Source: CAZDDB01 sp963843285
GTDB lineage: Bacteria; Acidobacteriota; HRBIN11; JAKEFK01
Direction: 5' to 3'
Assembly (NCBI GenBank): GCA_963843285.1
Contig: CAWJJO010000002.1
Location: 124,001-188,000 of the forward strand
Length of the DNA: 64,000 bases
In this document: piece after piece, positions 25,045 to 34,177 of the stretch
Layout of the letters: each line of letters opens with the position of its first letter
How positions within the stretch are numbered: position 1 is the first letter of the stretch
The notes under the pieces: model-generated
What the model saw: the letters and a program-made list of their open reading frames with translations, nothing else
Told to the model about the DNA's origin: nothing
The model's database searches: none
Position numbers and translations under genes: made by a program

Positions 25045-27207
25045 CTACAAGTCGTGTGGTATTTCGACTCGCACCGGGACGCCGTTCAGTGCAGCGGTGC
25101 CGCTAACCGGATCTACGAAACGGTCATCGGTCAGATCGTTTGCGCTGACCCCTGCGCGTTGTTCCGCAATCGATAACCGGATCCCCGCGAGATTGTGTCC
25201 CCAGCCGTGAGGCAAGCTCACAACTCCGCGCATCATTTCTTCAGATAGAGAAACGGGAACATCCACCTCGCCGGCGCGAGAGCGCACGCGTACAGTCTGG
25301 CCGCTTTCGATTTTCCTGTGCGCCGCATCCTCAGGATGAATCAACAATGTGCATCGATCTTTGCCGCGCATTAGGCGCTGGGTGTTGTGCATCCAGGAAT
25401 TGTTACTGCGCAAATCACGTCTTCCAATGAGAAGTAAATCAAAACCGTTCGCGGATTTCCGGCTAGAATCTTCCAGGAACTGGCGGATTCTTGGAATATC
25501 GGAAATCAGAATTTCCGGAGCAAGCTGGATGCGCTTCGGCTGATGCGCCAGCAGACCCGGCAAACGAGATTTCAGAGGTCCCAGATCGATTCCATGCGGA
25601 TGCTTTTCCAGCCAGGTCATATTCAATCCATTTCCAAAGGGTTTGTACCCCGAGCCGTAGGGGCCGGTTCGCAATCCGTGAGCCACAATGCCTTTTGGGC
25701 CGCCGATCCTTTTCAGGAACCATCTTGTAGCTTTTGCTTTCATCGTAGACTCCAGACGCGTTTGCAATTCCAGGAAAATTTCCCAATCATGTTTTGCTCC
25801 TTTTTCGGCGGGAAACAGTGCCGGTGAATACTTTGCGGTATTTCGAATCGCAAGAAGATGAAATGCGATGTCGTAGTTGTCATGCTCCAGCGGTGTGGTC
25901 GGCGGCAGGATGATATTCGCATGACGCGTGGTTTCGTTCAGATAAAAATCAATCGAAACCATGAATTCCAGCTTCGACAACGCGCGATCCAGTTGTTTTC
26001 CGTTTGGAGTGGAGAGAACGGGATTTCCAGCAGACGTAACCAGCATCCGGATTTGTTCTGGTCCGTCGTTCAGAATCTCTTCTGCCAGAACGGCGACCGG
26101 CAGCTCGCCTGCGAACTCCGGCAAATTGCGAATCCGGCTTTTCCACTTTCCATGGTGACCCTTCAAGCCGAGCTTTGTCCCCAGATCCACAATGTCGAAT
26201 GCGGGAGTTGTAAACATTGCCCCGCCTTCCCGGTCCAGATTCCCGGTAACAATATTCAGCACGTTCACAAGCCACAGACCGGCTGCTCCAAATTGTTGAG
26301 TGCACACTCCGAGACGTCCATAGCAGACCGCTCTTGCAGCATTCGCAAATTCGCGCGCGATGCACCGGATACGGTCTGCCGCAATGCGGGTTGCTGCCTC
26401 AGTCTTTTTCGGCGAAAAATCGAGCGCAAGGTGTCTTACCGCTTCGAGACCATCTGTGAAATCAGCAAGACGGCCTGGTTGATCCAGTCCTTCGGCGAAA
26501 ATTACATGCAGCAGGGACAACAAGAAAAGAACGTCAGTGCCGGGTCGAATCGCTTCATGCCGGTCCGCCATGGCGGCCGTTTCTGTTCGGCGAGGATCGA
26601 TCACAACGATTTTTCCGCCGCGCTCGCGAATTTCACGCAGCCGGTTGGCAACATCAGGAGCAGACATCAAGCTGCCATTGGAGACAACCGGATTCGCTCC
26701 GAGGATCAAAAGGTAGTCGGTGCGGTCGATATCCGGAACGGGAAGCAGCAATTGATGTCCGAACATAAAGAACGCCGCAAAGTGATGCGGCAACTGATCC
26801 ACGGACGTCGCTGAAAACCGATTTTTCGTGCGCAGCGTCCGGCTGAACTCAGCGCCAAAGAGGATCGCTCCGTAGTTGTGGACGGTCGGATTCCCCTGGT
26901 AAAAGGCGACGGCGTTTCGGCCATGTTTTTGCTGAATGTCCCTGATTTGCTCTGCTGTTTCATCCAGGGCTTCGTCCCATCCGATCTGTTCCCAGCCTGA
27001 AGAAGTGCGACGTAGCGGATGGCGCAAACGGTCCGGATCAGAATAGATGTCCTGCAGAGCAACAGCCTTTGGACAGATGTGACCGCGGCTGAACGCGTCC
27101 TCTTTGTCGCCCGCTATGGAAACAATCGCCCTGTTTTCAACCTTGATCTCAATGCCGCACATCGCCTCGCAGAGGTTGCATGTGCGGTAATGAGTGTCGG
27201 TTGTCAT
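25045..27207 (-). CDS. molybdopterin-dependent oxidoreductase (formate dehydrogenase/NasA-like)
   Basis: 720 residues. The N-terminal [4Fe-4S] site is CNLCEAMC plus a fourth Cys in GHICPK (~44). The molybdopterin domains show NPVVSNGSLMSAPD, VVIDPRRTETA, the LGVCTQQFG region and a C-terminal MopB-binding domain (RRDLRSNNSWMHNTQRL, VSLPHGWGHN). At the metal-ligand position the sequence reads NRFSATSVDQLPHH, with no Cys or Sec, so a Ser or other ligand is likely and it is not a standard Sec/Cys formate dehydrogenase. No Tat signal: predicted cytoplasmic. The ATG shares one base with the M13 peptidase TAA (TAATG), so it is translationally coupled to that gene. Substrate unknown. Confidence 0.85.
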   Translation of the reverse strand: MTTDTHYRTCNLCEAMCGIEIKVENRAIVSIAGDKEDAFSRGHICPKAVALQDIYSDPDRLRHPLRRTSSGWEQIGWDEALDETAEQIRDIQQKHGRNAVAFYQGNPTVHNYGAILFGAEFSRTLRTKNRFSATSVDQLPHHFAAFFMFGHQLLLPVPDIDRTDYLLILGANPVVSNGSLMSAPDVANRLREIRERGGKIVVIDPRRTETAAMADRHEAIRPGTDVLFLLSLLHVIFAEGLDQPGRLADFTDGLEAVRHLALDFSPKKTEAATRIAADRIRCIAREFANAARAVCYGRLGVCTQQFGAAGLWLVNVLNIVTGNLDREGGAMFTTPAFDIVDLGTKLGLKGHHGKWKSRIRNLPEFAGELPVAVLAEEILNDGPEQIRMLVTSAGNPVLSTPNGKQLDRALSKLEFMVSIDFYLNETTRHANIILPPTTPLEHDNYDIAFHLLAIRNTAKYSPALFPAEKGAKHDWEIFLELQTRLESTMKAKATRWFLKRIGGPKGIVAHGLRTGPYGSGYKPFGNGLNMTWLEKHPHGIDLGPLKSRLPGLLAHQPKRIQLAPEILISDIPRIRQFLEDSSRKSANGFDLLLIGRRDLRSNNSWMHNTQRLMRGKDRCTLLIHPEDAAHRKIESGQTVRVRSRAGEVDVPVSLSEEMMRGVVSLPHGWGHNLAGIRLSIAEQRAGVSANDLTDDRFVDPVSGTAALNGVPVRVEIPHDL

Positions 27208-29230
27208 TACCAGATCACACAGCGTTTGGCCGTGGGCCTGACCATGGCAGAGTCATCTTTGCAGGCAAATGCTTTCTGAAACTCCGGCAAATTGGAGAGC
27301 GGACCGTTGACGCGATACTTGCCTGTCGGATGCGGATCGGTCTGCATCATGACGCGCTGCTGCTCAATGCGGGTTGCATCTCCACGGAATTGACCCCACG
27401 CGATAAAAAACTGCTGATCGGGGGTGAAGCCGTCAATATCTACCGGCGCAGGTTTTCCTTCCAAAGATTTTTTCCATGCCAGATACGCAATCTTTGCTCC
27501 TCCCAGATCGCCGATGCTTTCACCCAGAACAAGTTTTCCGTTGTGGTGCACTCCCTCTTCAATGAAGTAATGATCGAATTGATCTGCGACACACGCTCCC
27601 CGCTCTTGAAACTGTTTTAGATCTGCATCCGTCCACCAGTTCTGAAGCTTTCCCAGCGCGTCATACTGGGCTCCCTGATCGTCAAAGCCGTGGCTGATTT
27701 CATGCCCGATGACAACACCGATCGCGCCGTAATTGACTGCATCCGTAACGTTCATGCTGAAGGCCGGCGGCTGAAGGATTCCGGCGGGAAACACGATCTC
27801 ATTCAGCAACGGATTGTAGTACGCATTGGAAGTTGGAGGCGTCATTCCCCAGCGTCCGCGATCCACCGGTTTCCCGATCGTGGAACGGTCGTCTTCCACC
27901 GCAAACTTGAGTCCGGCAATCGTATTTTCCAGAACGAATCCTTGCTGATATTCACTTTGCTGTAATCTTTCCAGCGATCGGGATATCCGATTTTGGGATT
28001 GAAGGTGGATAATTTTTCGAGCGCTTTCTTTTTGGTGTCCGGGCCCATCCAGGTCAAGCTCTCGATGTCATCTTTCATTGCAAGCAACAGATTGCGCACC
28101 AATTCCTGCATCCTTGCTTTTGCTTCCGGCGGGAAATATTTCTCGGTATATTTCTTGCCTAATGCTTCTCCCAGAAGAGAATCAGTGGATTCGACGCATC
28201 GCTTCCACCGCGGTTTCATTTCCGCCGCGCCGTTCAGATATTTGCTGTTGAAGTTCCAGTCCTCTACTACAAACGGTTGGGAAAGAGCGCTTGCGGCGGC
28301 ATTCAGCAGATGCCATTTCAGATAGGTCTTCCAATCTGCAAGCGGCGTTTCCTTCAGTTGGCGGTCGACCTCCTTCAGGAAGGCCGGCTGCTGCACGTTG
28401 ATCTCGACCGTTTCGGAAAGCCCCGCCTTTCCTAGATATTCTTTCCAGTCGATTGCCGGAGAAAGTTTCTGCAGATCTGCAAACGCAGTTTTATGATCTG
28501 TCGCCGCCGGATCCCGCAAGCTGACGTTATCCAGTGACGCCTCGGCGAGTTTTGTCTCCATGCGGAGTATTGTGTCTGCCGCGGTTTTCGCGGCTGCCGC
28601 GTCATAACCCGCGAGCTTGAACATTTCTGCGACATGTTCCACGTATTTTTCGCGCGCTTCTTTGAATCGAGCTTCGGGCTTTAGATAATAATCACGATCC
28701 GGCAAACCGAGTCCGCTCGCAAAAATGTCCGCGATGACCTGAGTTGGATTGTGATTATCCGGTGAACCGGTCAGGCCGAATGGAATGGGAATCGCGACAT
28801 TGTGCATCGCCTCGATCATCTGCTGGACGCCGGCGGTATCTTCGATTCCATTCATTTGTTCCAGCCATGGCTTGAGAGGTCGGATTCCCTGTTCGTTCAC
28901 CCCCGCTTCATCCATACATGCGGCGTAAAAATCACCAATCTGTTGTTCCGTGCTGCCTTGTGCCGCGGGTGCCCCGGCAACACCTTCGAGAATTTCTTTG
29001 AGCTGACCTTTTGTGGATTCGCCCGCAGCCCAGCGCCGGCTCCAGCGAGTCATCGATGGAGGAATCGGATTGTTGGAGCGCCAGTTTCCATTCGCATATT
29101 CGTAAAAGTCCGTACAGGGATCCACTTTCCGATTCATATCGGACGGTTCAATCCCACGCTGTTGCGGCTCGACACCGAACGCTGCTATGGCAAAAGCCAG
29201 AAGACAAGGAACAAAACTGATGATCCGCAT
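27207..29230 (-). pseudogene. M13 family (neprilysin/PepO-like) metallopeptidase, frameshifted
   Basis: Starts at ATG 29230 (MRIISFVPCLLAFAIAAFGVE, signal peptide, GAGGAGC upstream). Frame 1 covers the N-terminal ~440 residues (DPCTDFYEYANGNW and so on). Near 27932-27936 the conserved NISKDSF-(V)ENTIAGLKF sequence changes frame by one missing base; the second frame continues to the TAA at 27207 with GKPVDRGRWGMTPP, the zinc motif VIGHEISHGFDDQG, GESIGDLGGAK and a C-terminal RCVIW. All catalytic residues survive on the second part. Either a recent frameshift or a sequencing error. An intact protein (~673 residues) would be a periplasmic zinc endopeptidase. Confidence 0.85.
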
Positions 29231-29285
29231 GAAGGTAGCTCCTCTTGAATTTGAAATGGTGAACGTCAACCAATATATCATGCGT

Positions 29286-29361
29286 GTGGAGTTGCGGGCC
29301 TCCGTGCCCGCTTCTGTGTTGGATCTCATTTGGGCGGCAGGGACGCCCGCCGCCTCCAAAA
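29286..29361. repeat. REP-like palindrome pair
   Basis: GCGGGCCTCCGTGCCCGC and the inverse-sense GGCAGGGACGCCCGCC, between the divergent M13 peptidase and MBL-fold genes. Confidence 0.75.
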
Positions 29362-29386
29362 TAAAAGTTTGCTGTATCATTTGATT

Positions 29387-30613
29387 ATGAGGGCGCTGCT
29401 GGTTCTGTTCTTGTTTTGTGCTAGTGTTGCCGCCGGAGAGCCTTTGACTCCGGATTGGTGCAAAGACTTACCGCGGGCGGCTTACAAGGGTCTAGAAAAA
29501 ATCGAAGTTTCAGATCCGTGGTTTGAGGTGTACAAAATTCGTCCGGGGATCTTTGCCATCTACGAAGGAAAGCAGTACGAAGAAGTCATTTCCTATTTGA
29601 TCGCGGGAAAAGAAAGGGCATTGCTTTTTGATACGGGCATGGGGATCGCGTCAATTCGCAAAGTCGTAAGCGATCTGACTTCACTGTCTGTGATTGTGTT
29701 GAACTCACACACTCATCCGGATCATGTCGGAGGAAACGCGGAGTTTCCCGAGATCTGGGGTGTGAATACAAAATTCACTCTTGTAAATGCCGCCGGCTAT
29801 TCAGATCCGGAAATGCGCGCGTGGGTTCAACCGGATCATATTTGTGGCGCGCTTCCTCAAGACTTTCATCCGGATTCGTATCGGGTTCGCCCTTTTGAAA
29901 TCAAGCAATTTGTGGAGGATGGCGAACAGATCGATCTGGGTGATCGGACCCTGGAAGTGATCTTTACTCCGGGGCATACACCTGATTCTCTATGTTTGTT
30001 GGATCGCGCGAACCGGTTGCTCTTTACGGGCGATACGTTCTATCTCGGTCCAATTTATCTGTATTCTTCGGAAACCGATTTCGATGCTTATACCCGATCG
30101 ATCGCCAGGCTGAAGAAGTTAAAATCCAGTCTGGATCTCCTACTGCCCGCACACAACGTTCCTGTTGCATCCACGAATTATCTGGATCAGGTGGCTGACG
30201 CGGTGAGCCGGATCGCAGGAGGAAAAATCACTCCGCGACAAAAAGATGGATTGAGAGAATACGAGTTTGACGGCTTCTCCATGATTCTTGGTCCCGCAGC
30301 AAAAAAATCTTCACATGCGACGGAACCCTCTCGCGATCCCTTTTCTGAGATGAAAGGCGACCGTTTTTCGAGCGTGCAATCCTCGAAGATACCTCAAACA
30401 CTGAGTGTGGCGTACGTTCTTGTGATCGGAATCACGAAAAGTGAGAGAGGATACATCGCTCTTCTTAAAGGCGCTAACGGCAAAACGTATTTTATGAAGA
30501 CAGGCGATCGTCTCTTTGATGGTGCCATACAACGAATCACTTCCGAGTCCGTTACATTTCTTCCGGATCACGGATCCCCGGTGACGAAAAAGCTTCATCC
30601 CGTTCCGGAGTGA
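29387..30613 (+). CDS. secreted metallo-beta-lactamase-fold hydrolase with C-terminal PilP-like domain
   Basis: 408 residues from ATG 29387 (signal peptide MRALLVLFLFCASVAAGE); the frame opens at 29330 inside a repeat. MBL core ~40-300: HTHPDH (108-113), PGHTPDS (H197), TGDTF (D216) and PAHN (H256), a complete dinuclear zinc set. After a linker, residues ~316-405 (RDPFSEM, YVLVIGITKS, YIALLKGANGKTYFMKTGD) match the pattern of PilP, the type IV pilus inner-membrane lipoprotein: DPF start, GxI strand, VKxxxGxxYxVxxGD. I know no standard family with this order. Role unknown; the MBL part could be a hydrolase acting on a periplasmic ester or thioester. Confidence 0.75.
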   Translation: MRALLVLFLFCASVAAGEPLTPDWCKDLPRAAYKGLEKIEVSDPWFEVYKIRPGIFAIYEGKQYEEVISYLIAGKERALLFDTGMGIASIRKVVSDLTSLSVIVLNSHTHPDHVGGNAEFPEIWGVNTKFTLVNAAGYSDPEMRAWVQPDHICGALPQDFHPDSYRVRPFEIKQFVEDGEQIDLGDRTLEVIFTPGHTPDSLCLLDRANRLLFTGDTFYLGPIYLYSSETDFDAYTRSIARLKKLKSSLDLLLPAHNVPVASTNYLDQVADAVSRIAGGKITPRQKDGLREYEFDGFSMILGPAAKKSSHATEPSRDPFSEMKGDRFSSVQSSKIPQTLSVAYVLVIGITKSERGYIALLKGANGKTYFMKTGDRLFDGAIQRITSESVTFLPDHGSPVTKKLHPVPE

Positions 30614-31027
30614 GGATGAAGAAGGACGGAATTTCTAGCAAAGACGCCAAGATCGCAAAGGAAAAAACTGAAAGCTTTGCGCCTTTGCGAGAAACAAGTC
30701 CTCCGGGTTTACTTGAGGGCGACCACAAGGGTCGCCCCTACCACAAGAAGTTTCATTTCGCCGCGCTTGCCGGGATCCCTTCCTCATCGCTTCCCCTTCT
30801 GGATTTCATGGCGGAGCACCGCGTCTATTTGAGCTTGTTTGGATTTTGCGCATGTCTGGGATATGCCGTTTTGGGAATTCGCAAACCGGCTTCCCTCCAT
30901 CGCTTAATGAAAGTCCGGATTTCCACCGGAATCAAACGACCATGTCTTCGTTGCCATAGAGCCCAGAATGCGTAACGAGCAAAACCCTTGACGTCCTCGC
31001 GATGGTGCTCTATCTTGAATTCTAAAC
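30614..31027. other. gene-poor gap with dispersed repeats
   Basis: About 414 nt without a convincing gene. 30638-30700 holds a CAAAG-type repeat (AGCAAAGACGCCAAGATCGC and the inverse-sense CTTTGCGCCTTTGCG). 30716-30742 is a REP-like palindrome (GGGCGACCACAAGGGTCGCC). A 270-nt minus frame (30825-31094) overlaps the thioesterase start, and its product resembles nothing I recognise. Confidence 0.6.
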
Positions 31028-31492
31028 ATGTCAGATAAAAGTCTTCAGGAAACTTATGCTCCGCAAATGACCTGCTTTGGTTGTGGACCGGCAAACGAAA
31101 AGGGTCTTCACATTCGCAGTTTCGTCCAGGGAAACGAAGTGGTTTGCGATTGGACGCCCGAGCCGCATCATGAGGCGTTTCCCGGTATTTTGAACGGAGG
31201 AATCATCGGTACATTGCTGGACTGCCATTCCAACTGGGCCGCTGCGTGGCATCTGATGAAGAAGGCGGGCGTAGATCATCCTCCCTGTACGGTAACTGCC
31301 GATTACGCCATCAAGCTGCTGCGTCCGACTCCCACAAATAGTCCGGTGCGGCTCGTTGCGACGATTGCAGAATCAACTGAGGACCGGGCGATCGTAGACG
31401 CGAAATTGATTGCGAACGAGAAGGTCTGCGCTACCTGCCGCGGAACCTTCGTTGCCGTCAAGCCCGGCCATCCGGCGTATCATCGCTGGTAG
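31028..31492 (+). CDS. PaaI-type hotdog-fold thioesterase
   Basis: 154 residues, one hotdog domain. CFGCGPANEKGLHI near the start and HHEAFPGILNGGIIGTLLDCHSNWAA (residues ~42-67) give the HGG-like segment, here LNGGIIGTLLD with the catalytic Asp on the helix. VTADYAIKLLRPTP is the family beta strand. The family cleaves acyl-CoA thioesters in the cytoplasm. No operon partner to indicate the acyl group. Confidence 0.88.
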   Translation: MSDKSLQETYAPQMTCFGCGPANEKGLHIRSFVQGNEVVCDWTPEPHHEAFPGILNGGIIGTLLDCHSNWAAAWHLMKKAGVDHPPCTVTADYAIKLLRPTPTNSPVRLVATIAESTEDRAIVDAKLIANEKVCATCRGTFVAVKPGHPAYHRW

Positions 31493-31507
31493 GATTTCGA
31501 GTTCTGT

Positions 31508-31616
31508 TTGGAGTCGGCGGGCGTCCTTTTTATCATGTTTGGAGCAGGCGGGCGTCCCTGCCCGCCGATCGAGGCACATTTACATCCCGGGAGCACGGAG
31601 GCCCGCGCCTCCAAAT
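31508..31616. repeat. REP-like palindrome cluster
   Basis: GGCGGGCGTCC, GGCGGGCGTCCCTGCCCGCC and GCACGGAGGCCCGC units between convergent thioesterase and PerM genes. Confidence 0.75.
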
Positions 31617-31620
31617 TCCC

Positions 31621-32676
31621 TTAAACTGAGTTGGTGGTTTGCAGCTTGCGGTATTGCATCCACATGGAACGCAGCGAAGCGGTCAGCGGGACCGCAAGAA
31701 AAATTCCGATCGCTCCCCAGAGAAATCCCCAGTAAATCATTGCCAGAAGCACCATCAAGGGAGAGAGTTCAGTCCGCGGTCCGATCGTGCGGGGAATGAG
31801 CCAGTTGGAATACAGCAAATGGAGCTGCAGACAAATGACTACCAGAAAGATCGACTTCTGGACGGAAGTGAATTGCAAAATGGCAATCGCGATCGGCGGT
31901 ATCGCGGAAAGAAAAGCGCCGACAAACGGCAGAATGTTCATCAGCGCGAAAATGACCGCCCAGAGAAACGCCTGTTCTACCTTAAAGAGCAAAAATAGAA
32001 TCCAAGAAGCCGAAAAGATGATCGCAGTGCTCACGAGATACCCAAGCACAAAGCCGCGGACTTTCACGTTGATATCGTGGACAATCTGGTCGGATGTGTC
32101 CCGGACATACGTGTGTGAAAGATTTGTGCGCGAACGAATCAGGCTCACGATGAACTCGCGAATCTGATTTTTTTCCGACAGTAGAAAATAAACCAGAAAC
32201 GGAAAAAAACTGATTAGAATCAGCACTTCATATACCGGCCCGAGATCGCGAAAGAAGAAGTCCTGCCATGTTTTGTACTGCTCGATGCGCAATAATGCGG
32301 GTTCTTTCGTGCCTTTTGGAATGATCGTATTACTGATGTCCTGCGACGTCTTTTCAACCATACGAATCCGGTTGCGGATATCTCTCGAGACTTTCTGAAT
32401 CTTTGTGGTATAGCGCGGAAGATTCTCGGAGAATTTCTGAGCGCGATCCACAAACAAACCGATCATTCCTGCCAGCACTGCGCCTGCAATCACCATGGTG
32501 ATAAAGATGGCAAGACCGCGCGGGAAACGGATTCGCAGCAGGAGATTTACAAACGGATCCAGAAGGTATGCGGCCAGAATCGCAAGCAATACTGTGATGA
32601 TAGCGCTCGCGCCAAAATAGCAGAGTGCGCTAAAGCATGTAAATGCGATGAGCCGGACCGAAAGACCCCTCTCCAT
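31621..32676 (-). CDS. AI-2E/PerM family membrane transporter
   Basis: 351 residues with about seven hydrophobic segments: two near the N-terminus (AFTCFSALCYFGASAIITVL, LAIFITMVIAGAVLAGMIGLFV), a charged loop of ~90 residues, then a C-terminal block with FALMNILPFVGAFLSAIPP and RTIGPRTELSPLMVLLAMIYWGFLWG, the PerM/YdiK-family hallmark. The family includes putative autoinducer-2 exporters and Na+/H+ antiporters; function cannot be settled by sequence. Preceded by the MtfA-like gene on the same strand with a 33-nt gap. Confidence 0.9.
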   Translation of the reverse strand: MERGLSVRLIAFTCFSALCYFGASAIITVLLAILAAYLLDPFVNLLLRIRFPRGLAIFITMVIAGAVLAGMIGLFVDRAQKFSENLPRYTTKIQKVSRDIRNRIRMVEKTSQDISNTIIPKGTKEPALLRIEQYKTWQDFFFRDLGPVYEVLILISFFPFLVYFLLSEKNQIREFIVSLIRSRTNLSHTYVRDTSDQIVHDINVKVRGFVLGYLVSTAIIFSASWILFLLFKVEQAFLWAVIFALMNILPFVGAFLSAIPPIAIAILQFTSVQKSIFLVVICLQLHLLYSNWLIPRTIGPRTELSPLMVLLAMIYWGFLWGAIGIFLAVPLTASLRSMWMQYRKLQTTNSV

Positions 32677-32709
32677 GGTCTCTGAACATATCGGTTTTGT
32701 CTCTGTATT

Positions 32710-33579
32710 TCAAGAGGACGGATCTTGATGAAAGAATTGGGACAGCGCGAGATACAATTCCGGATGCTGACGCTTCAGATCCTCGGGCCGTTGGAAAAAG
32801 TGTTCCACCGCCACTGCGAAAAGTTCTCCCGTATTTTTGCCCGCGTACGGATCCAGGACCGAACGTCTTTCCCGGACCCGGGCAAGCTCCTGCTGCATCA
32901 GGTCGTACCACTCCTTCAGTTTATGCGGGTCCAGATCACCCGGAATGCCTTCCGCAATTCCGTCGACCAGATCCAGAGCATGCGCGAACTCGTGAAGTCC
33001 GACATGATAGACCCGCCCCGGTTGTTGAAACGCCTCTTCCAGTTCATTGCGCGCCAGAACAATCGCATTTTGCGGAACGACCTGCCCTGCCAGGGACCGC
33101 CGCCGCGAATCCGATGTCACGCTGTACTCTTCATCAAATGCGCGGGGATAAATCAAGATCTCCGGAAGTTTCCGGTATTCCCAATCGGGATGTCCGAAAG
33201 TCAAAATGACGGCGCTGGCGGCAACCAGGAGCCGGAGCGAATCGTCGACCCTCGTCTTCACTCCCGTGATCCGGTTTTCTTTCAAGAAGACCCGGACATC
33301 CGTTTCGAACCGCGTTCGATCGGCAGGGGCGAGGTTGTGATAATACGATACCCGCCGGTCCAGGATGGATCTCCATTCCTCGGGAAACGGCTCCTTCGCC
33401 CATCGTCGCCGCAGGAGATAACGACGCATGTTCAGGTAGTAGAATGCCGCGGCGAAGAGAAGCGGAAGAAATAGCAACGAATACAGTTTCAGTTGGATCA
33501 GTACAATCAAAAAAACGATTGCGACGATGACCGCGCCGGCGGCGGAAATAATGGATTGTCTTCGATCCCAGATTTGCAT
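32710..33579 (-). CDS. M90 (MtfA-type) zinc-dependent peptidase with membrane anchor
   Basis: 289 residues. Two hydrophobic helices at ~12-48 (AAGAVIVAIVFLIVLIQLKLY, LLFLPLLFAAAFYY), then a gluzincin domain: GLHEFAHALDLVDG carries HExxH (~195-204), followed by ELFAVAVEHFFQRPE with the downstream Glu ligand. E. coli MtfA (265 residues, soluble) is a peptidase that binds the Mlc repressor. Here the added N-terminal helices tether it to the inner membrane. Probably co-transcribed with PerM. Confidence 0.88.
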   Translation of the reverse strand: MQIWDRRQSIISAAGAVIVAIVFLIVLIQLKLYSLLFLPLLFAAAFYYLNMRRYLLRRRWAKEPFPEEWRSILDRRVSYYHNLAPADRTRFETDVRVFLKENRITGVKTRVDDSLRLLVAASAVILTFGHPDWEYRKLPEILIYPRAFDEEYSVTSDSRRRSLAGQVVPQNAIVLARNELEEAFQQPGRVYHVGLHEFAHALDLVDGIAEGIPGDLDPHKLKEWYDLMQQELARVRERRSVLDPYAGKNTGELFAVAVEHFFQRPEDLKRQHPELYLALSQFFHQDPSS

Positions 33580-33632
33580 GAAAGTTTCAAGAGGCGCCCC
33601 TCTTAGTATATAGTGATTGACTGGAGGGGATT

Positions 33633-33812
33633 TTGCGATTTGAATGGAACGAAAACGAAGTTACGGAAGAACAGCGTGCCGAAATCCAGGAGTTTTTGGC
33701 TCGTGTGGACGAGCTGGGACTGGACAACGCGTTTTTTGATGAGGAAGCTCTCGTTTATATCGACGGCACACATGTCCCGATCCCCTCTTGCGTCCGGGTC
33801 CTACGGGAATAG
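33633..33812 (+). CDS. small acidic protein of unknown function
   Basis: A 59-codon frame starting at TTG 33633, with GGAGGGG about 5 nt upstream, ending TAG at 33810-33812. It reads RFEWNENEVTEEQRAEIQEF, LARVDELGLDNAFFDEEALV and YIDGTHVPIPSCVRVLRE. The strongly acidic composition and good ribosome site favour a real gene; the non-ATG start and lack of a recognised family argue for caution. Confidence 0.45.
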   Translation: MRFEWNENEVTEEQRAEIQEFLARVDELGLDNAFFDEEALVYIDGTHVPIPSCVRVLRE

Positions 33813-33998
33813 TTTCACAACGTGAAACACAGTTTCATTTTTCACAGTGTCCTGAATTTGTGTTTCACGTTTCTCCTCCTTCATAAAGGGGGAGATCAAA
33901 GAGGGGGTTGCTCTCGAGCTACTTTCCAATCCCCTCCTACATAAGGAGGGGAAATCGGAGCAACCGAGAATTAGGACACTGCATCATTTTTTACCAGC
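33813..33998. repeat. palindrome-rich intergenic region
   Basis: Contains ACGTGAAACACA (33821-33832) and its exact inverse TGTGTTTCACGT about 30 nt on, an inner GTTTCACAACGTGAAAC, and two CCCCTCCT...AGGAGGGG-type hairpins at about 33870-33955. No coding potential. The region lies between the small TTG gene and the RRM gene promoter. Confidence 0.6.
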
Positions 33999-34026
33999 TT
34001 GCATTTTTGGGAAAAGTTATTATAGT
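33999..34026 (+). promoter_or_regulatory. predicted promoter of the RRM gene
   Basis: TTGCAT (33999-34004), 16-nt spacer, TATAGT (34021-34026). Transcription from about 34033 would give a leader of roughly 145 nt before the TTG start at 34178, reminiscent of long leaders on cold-shock RNA-binding genes. Confidence 0.5.
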
Positions 34027-34177
34027 AGGGAACGTGCTGGAAGCCTTCCGCTCAACAGCTCTCCGCTATTCGGAATCCTGCCCTGTTTCGTTTTGTGAAG
34101 TTGGGGCCTCGATCGTCTGCGGTTAGTCTGCCAACGGCTCTTTCAGTCCACAAAAATTAAGTTAGGAGAATACAACT

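Noticed and set aside
25858..26814. 318-residue frame antisense to the molybdoenzyme
   Set aside because: No recognisable domain; overlaps a well-conserved gene.
29330..29386. Extended N-terminus of the MBL-fold protein
   Set aside because: Encoded by a REP-like repeat; the ATG at 29387 begins a proper signal peptide.
30825..31094. 89-residue minus frame near the thioesterase
   Set aside because: Overlaps the thioesterase start and has no family likeness or ribosome site.
8652..31616. Intergenic repeats considered as a CRISPR array
   Set aside because: Units are short palindromes scattered over many gaps, not regularly spaced with unique spacers, and no cas genes are present.
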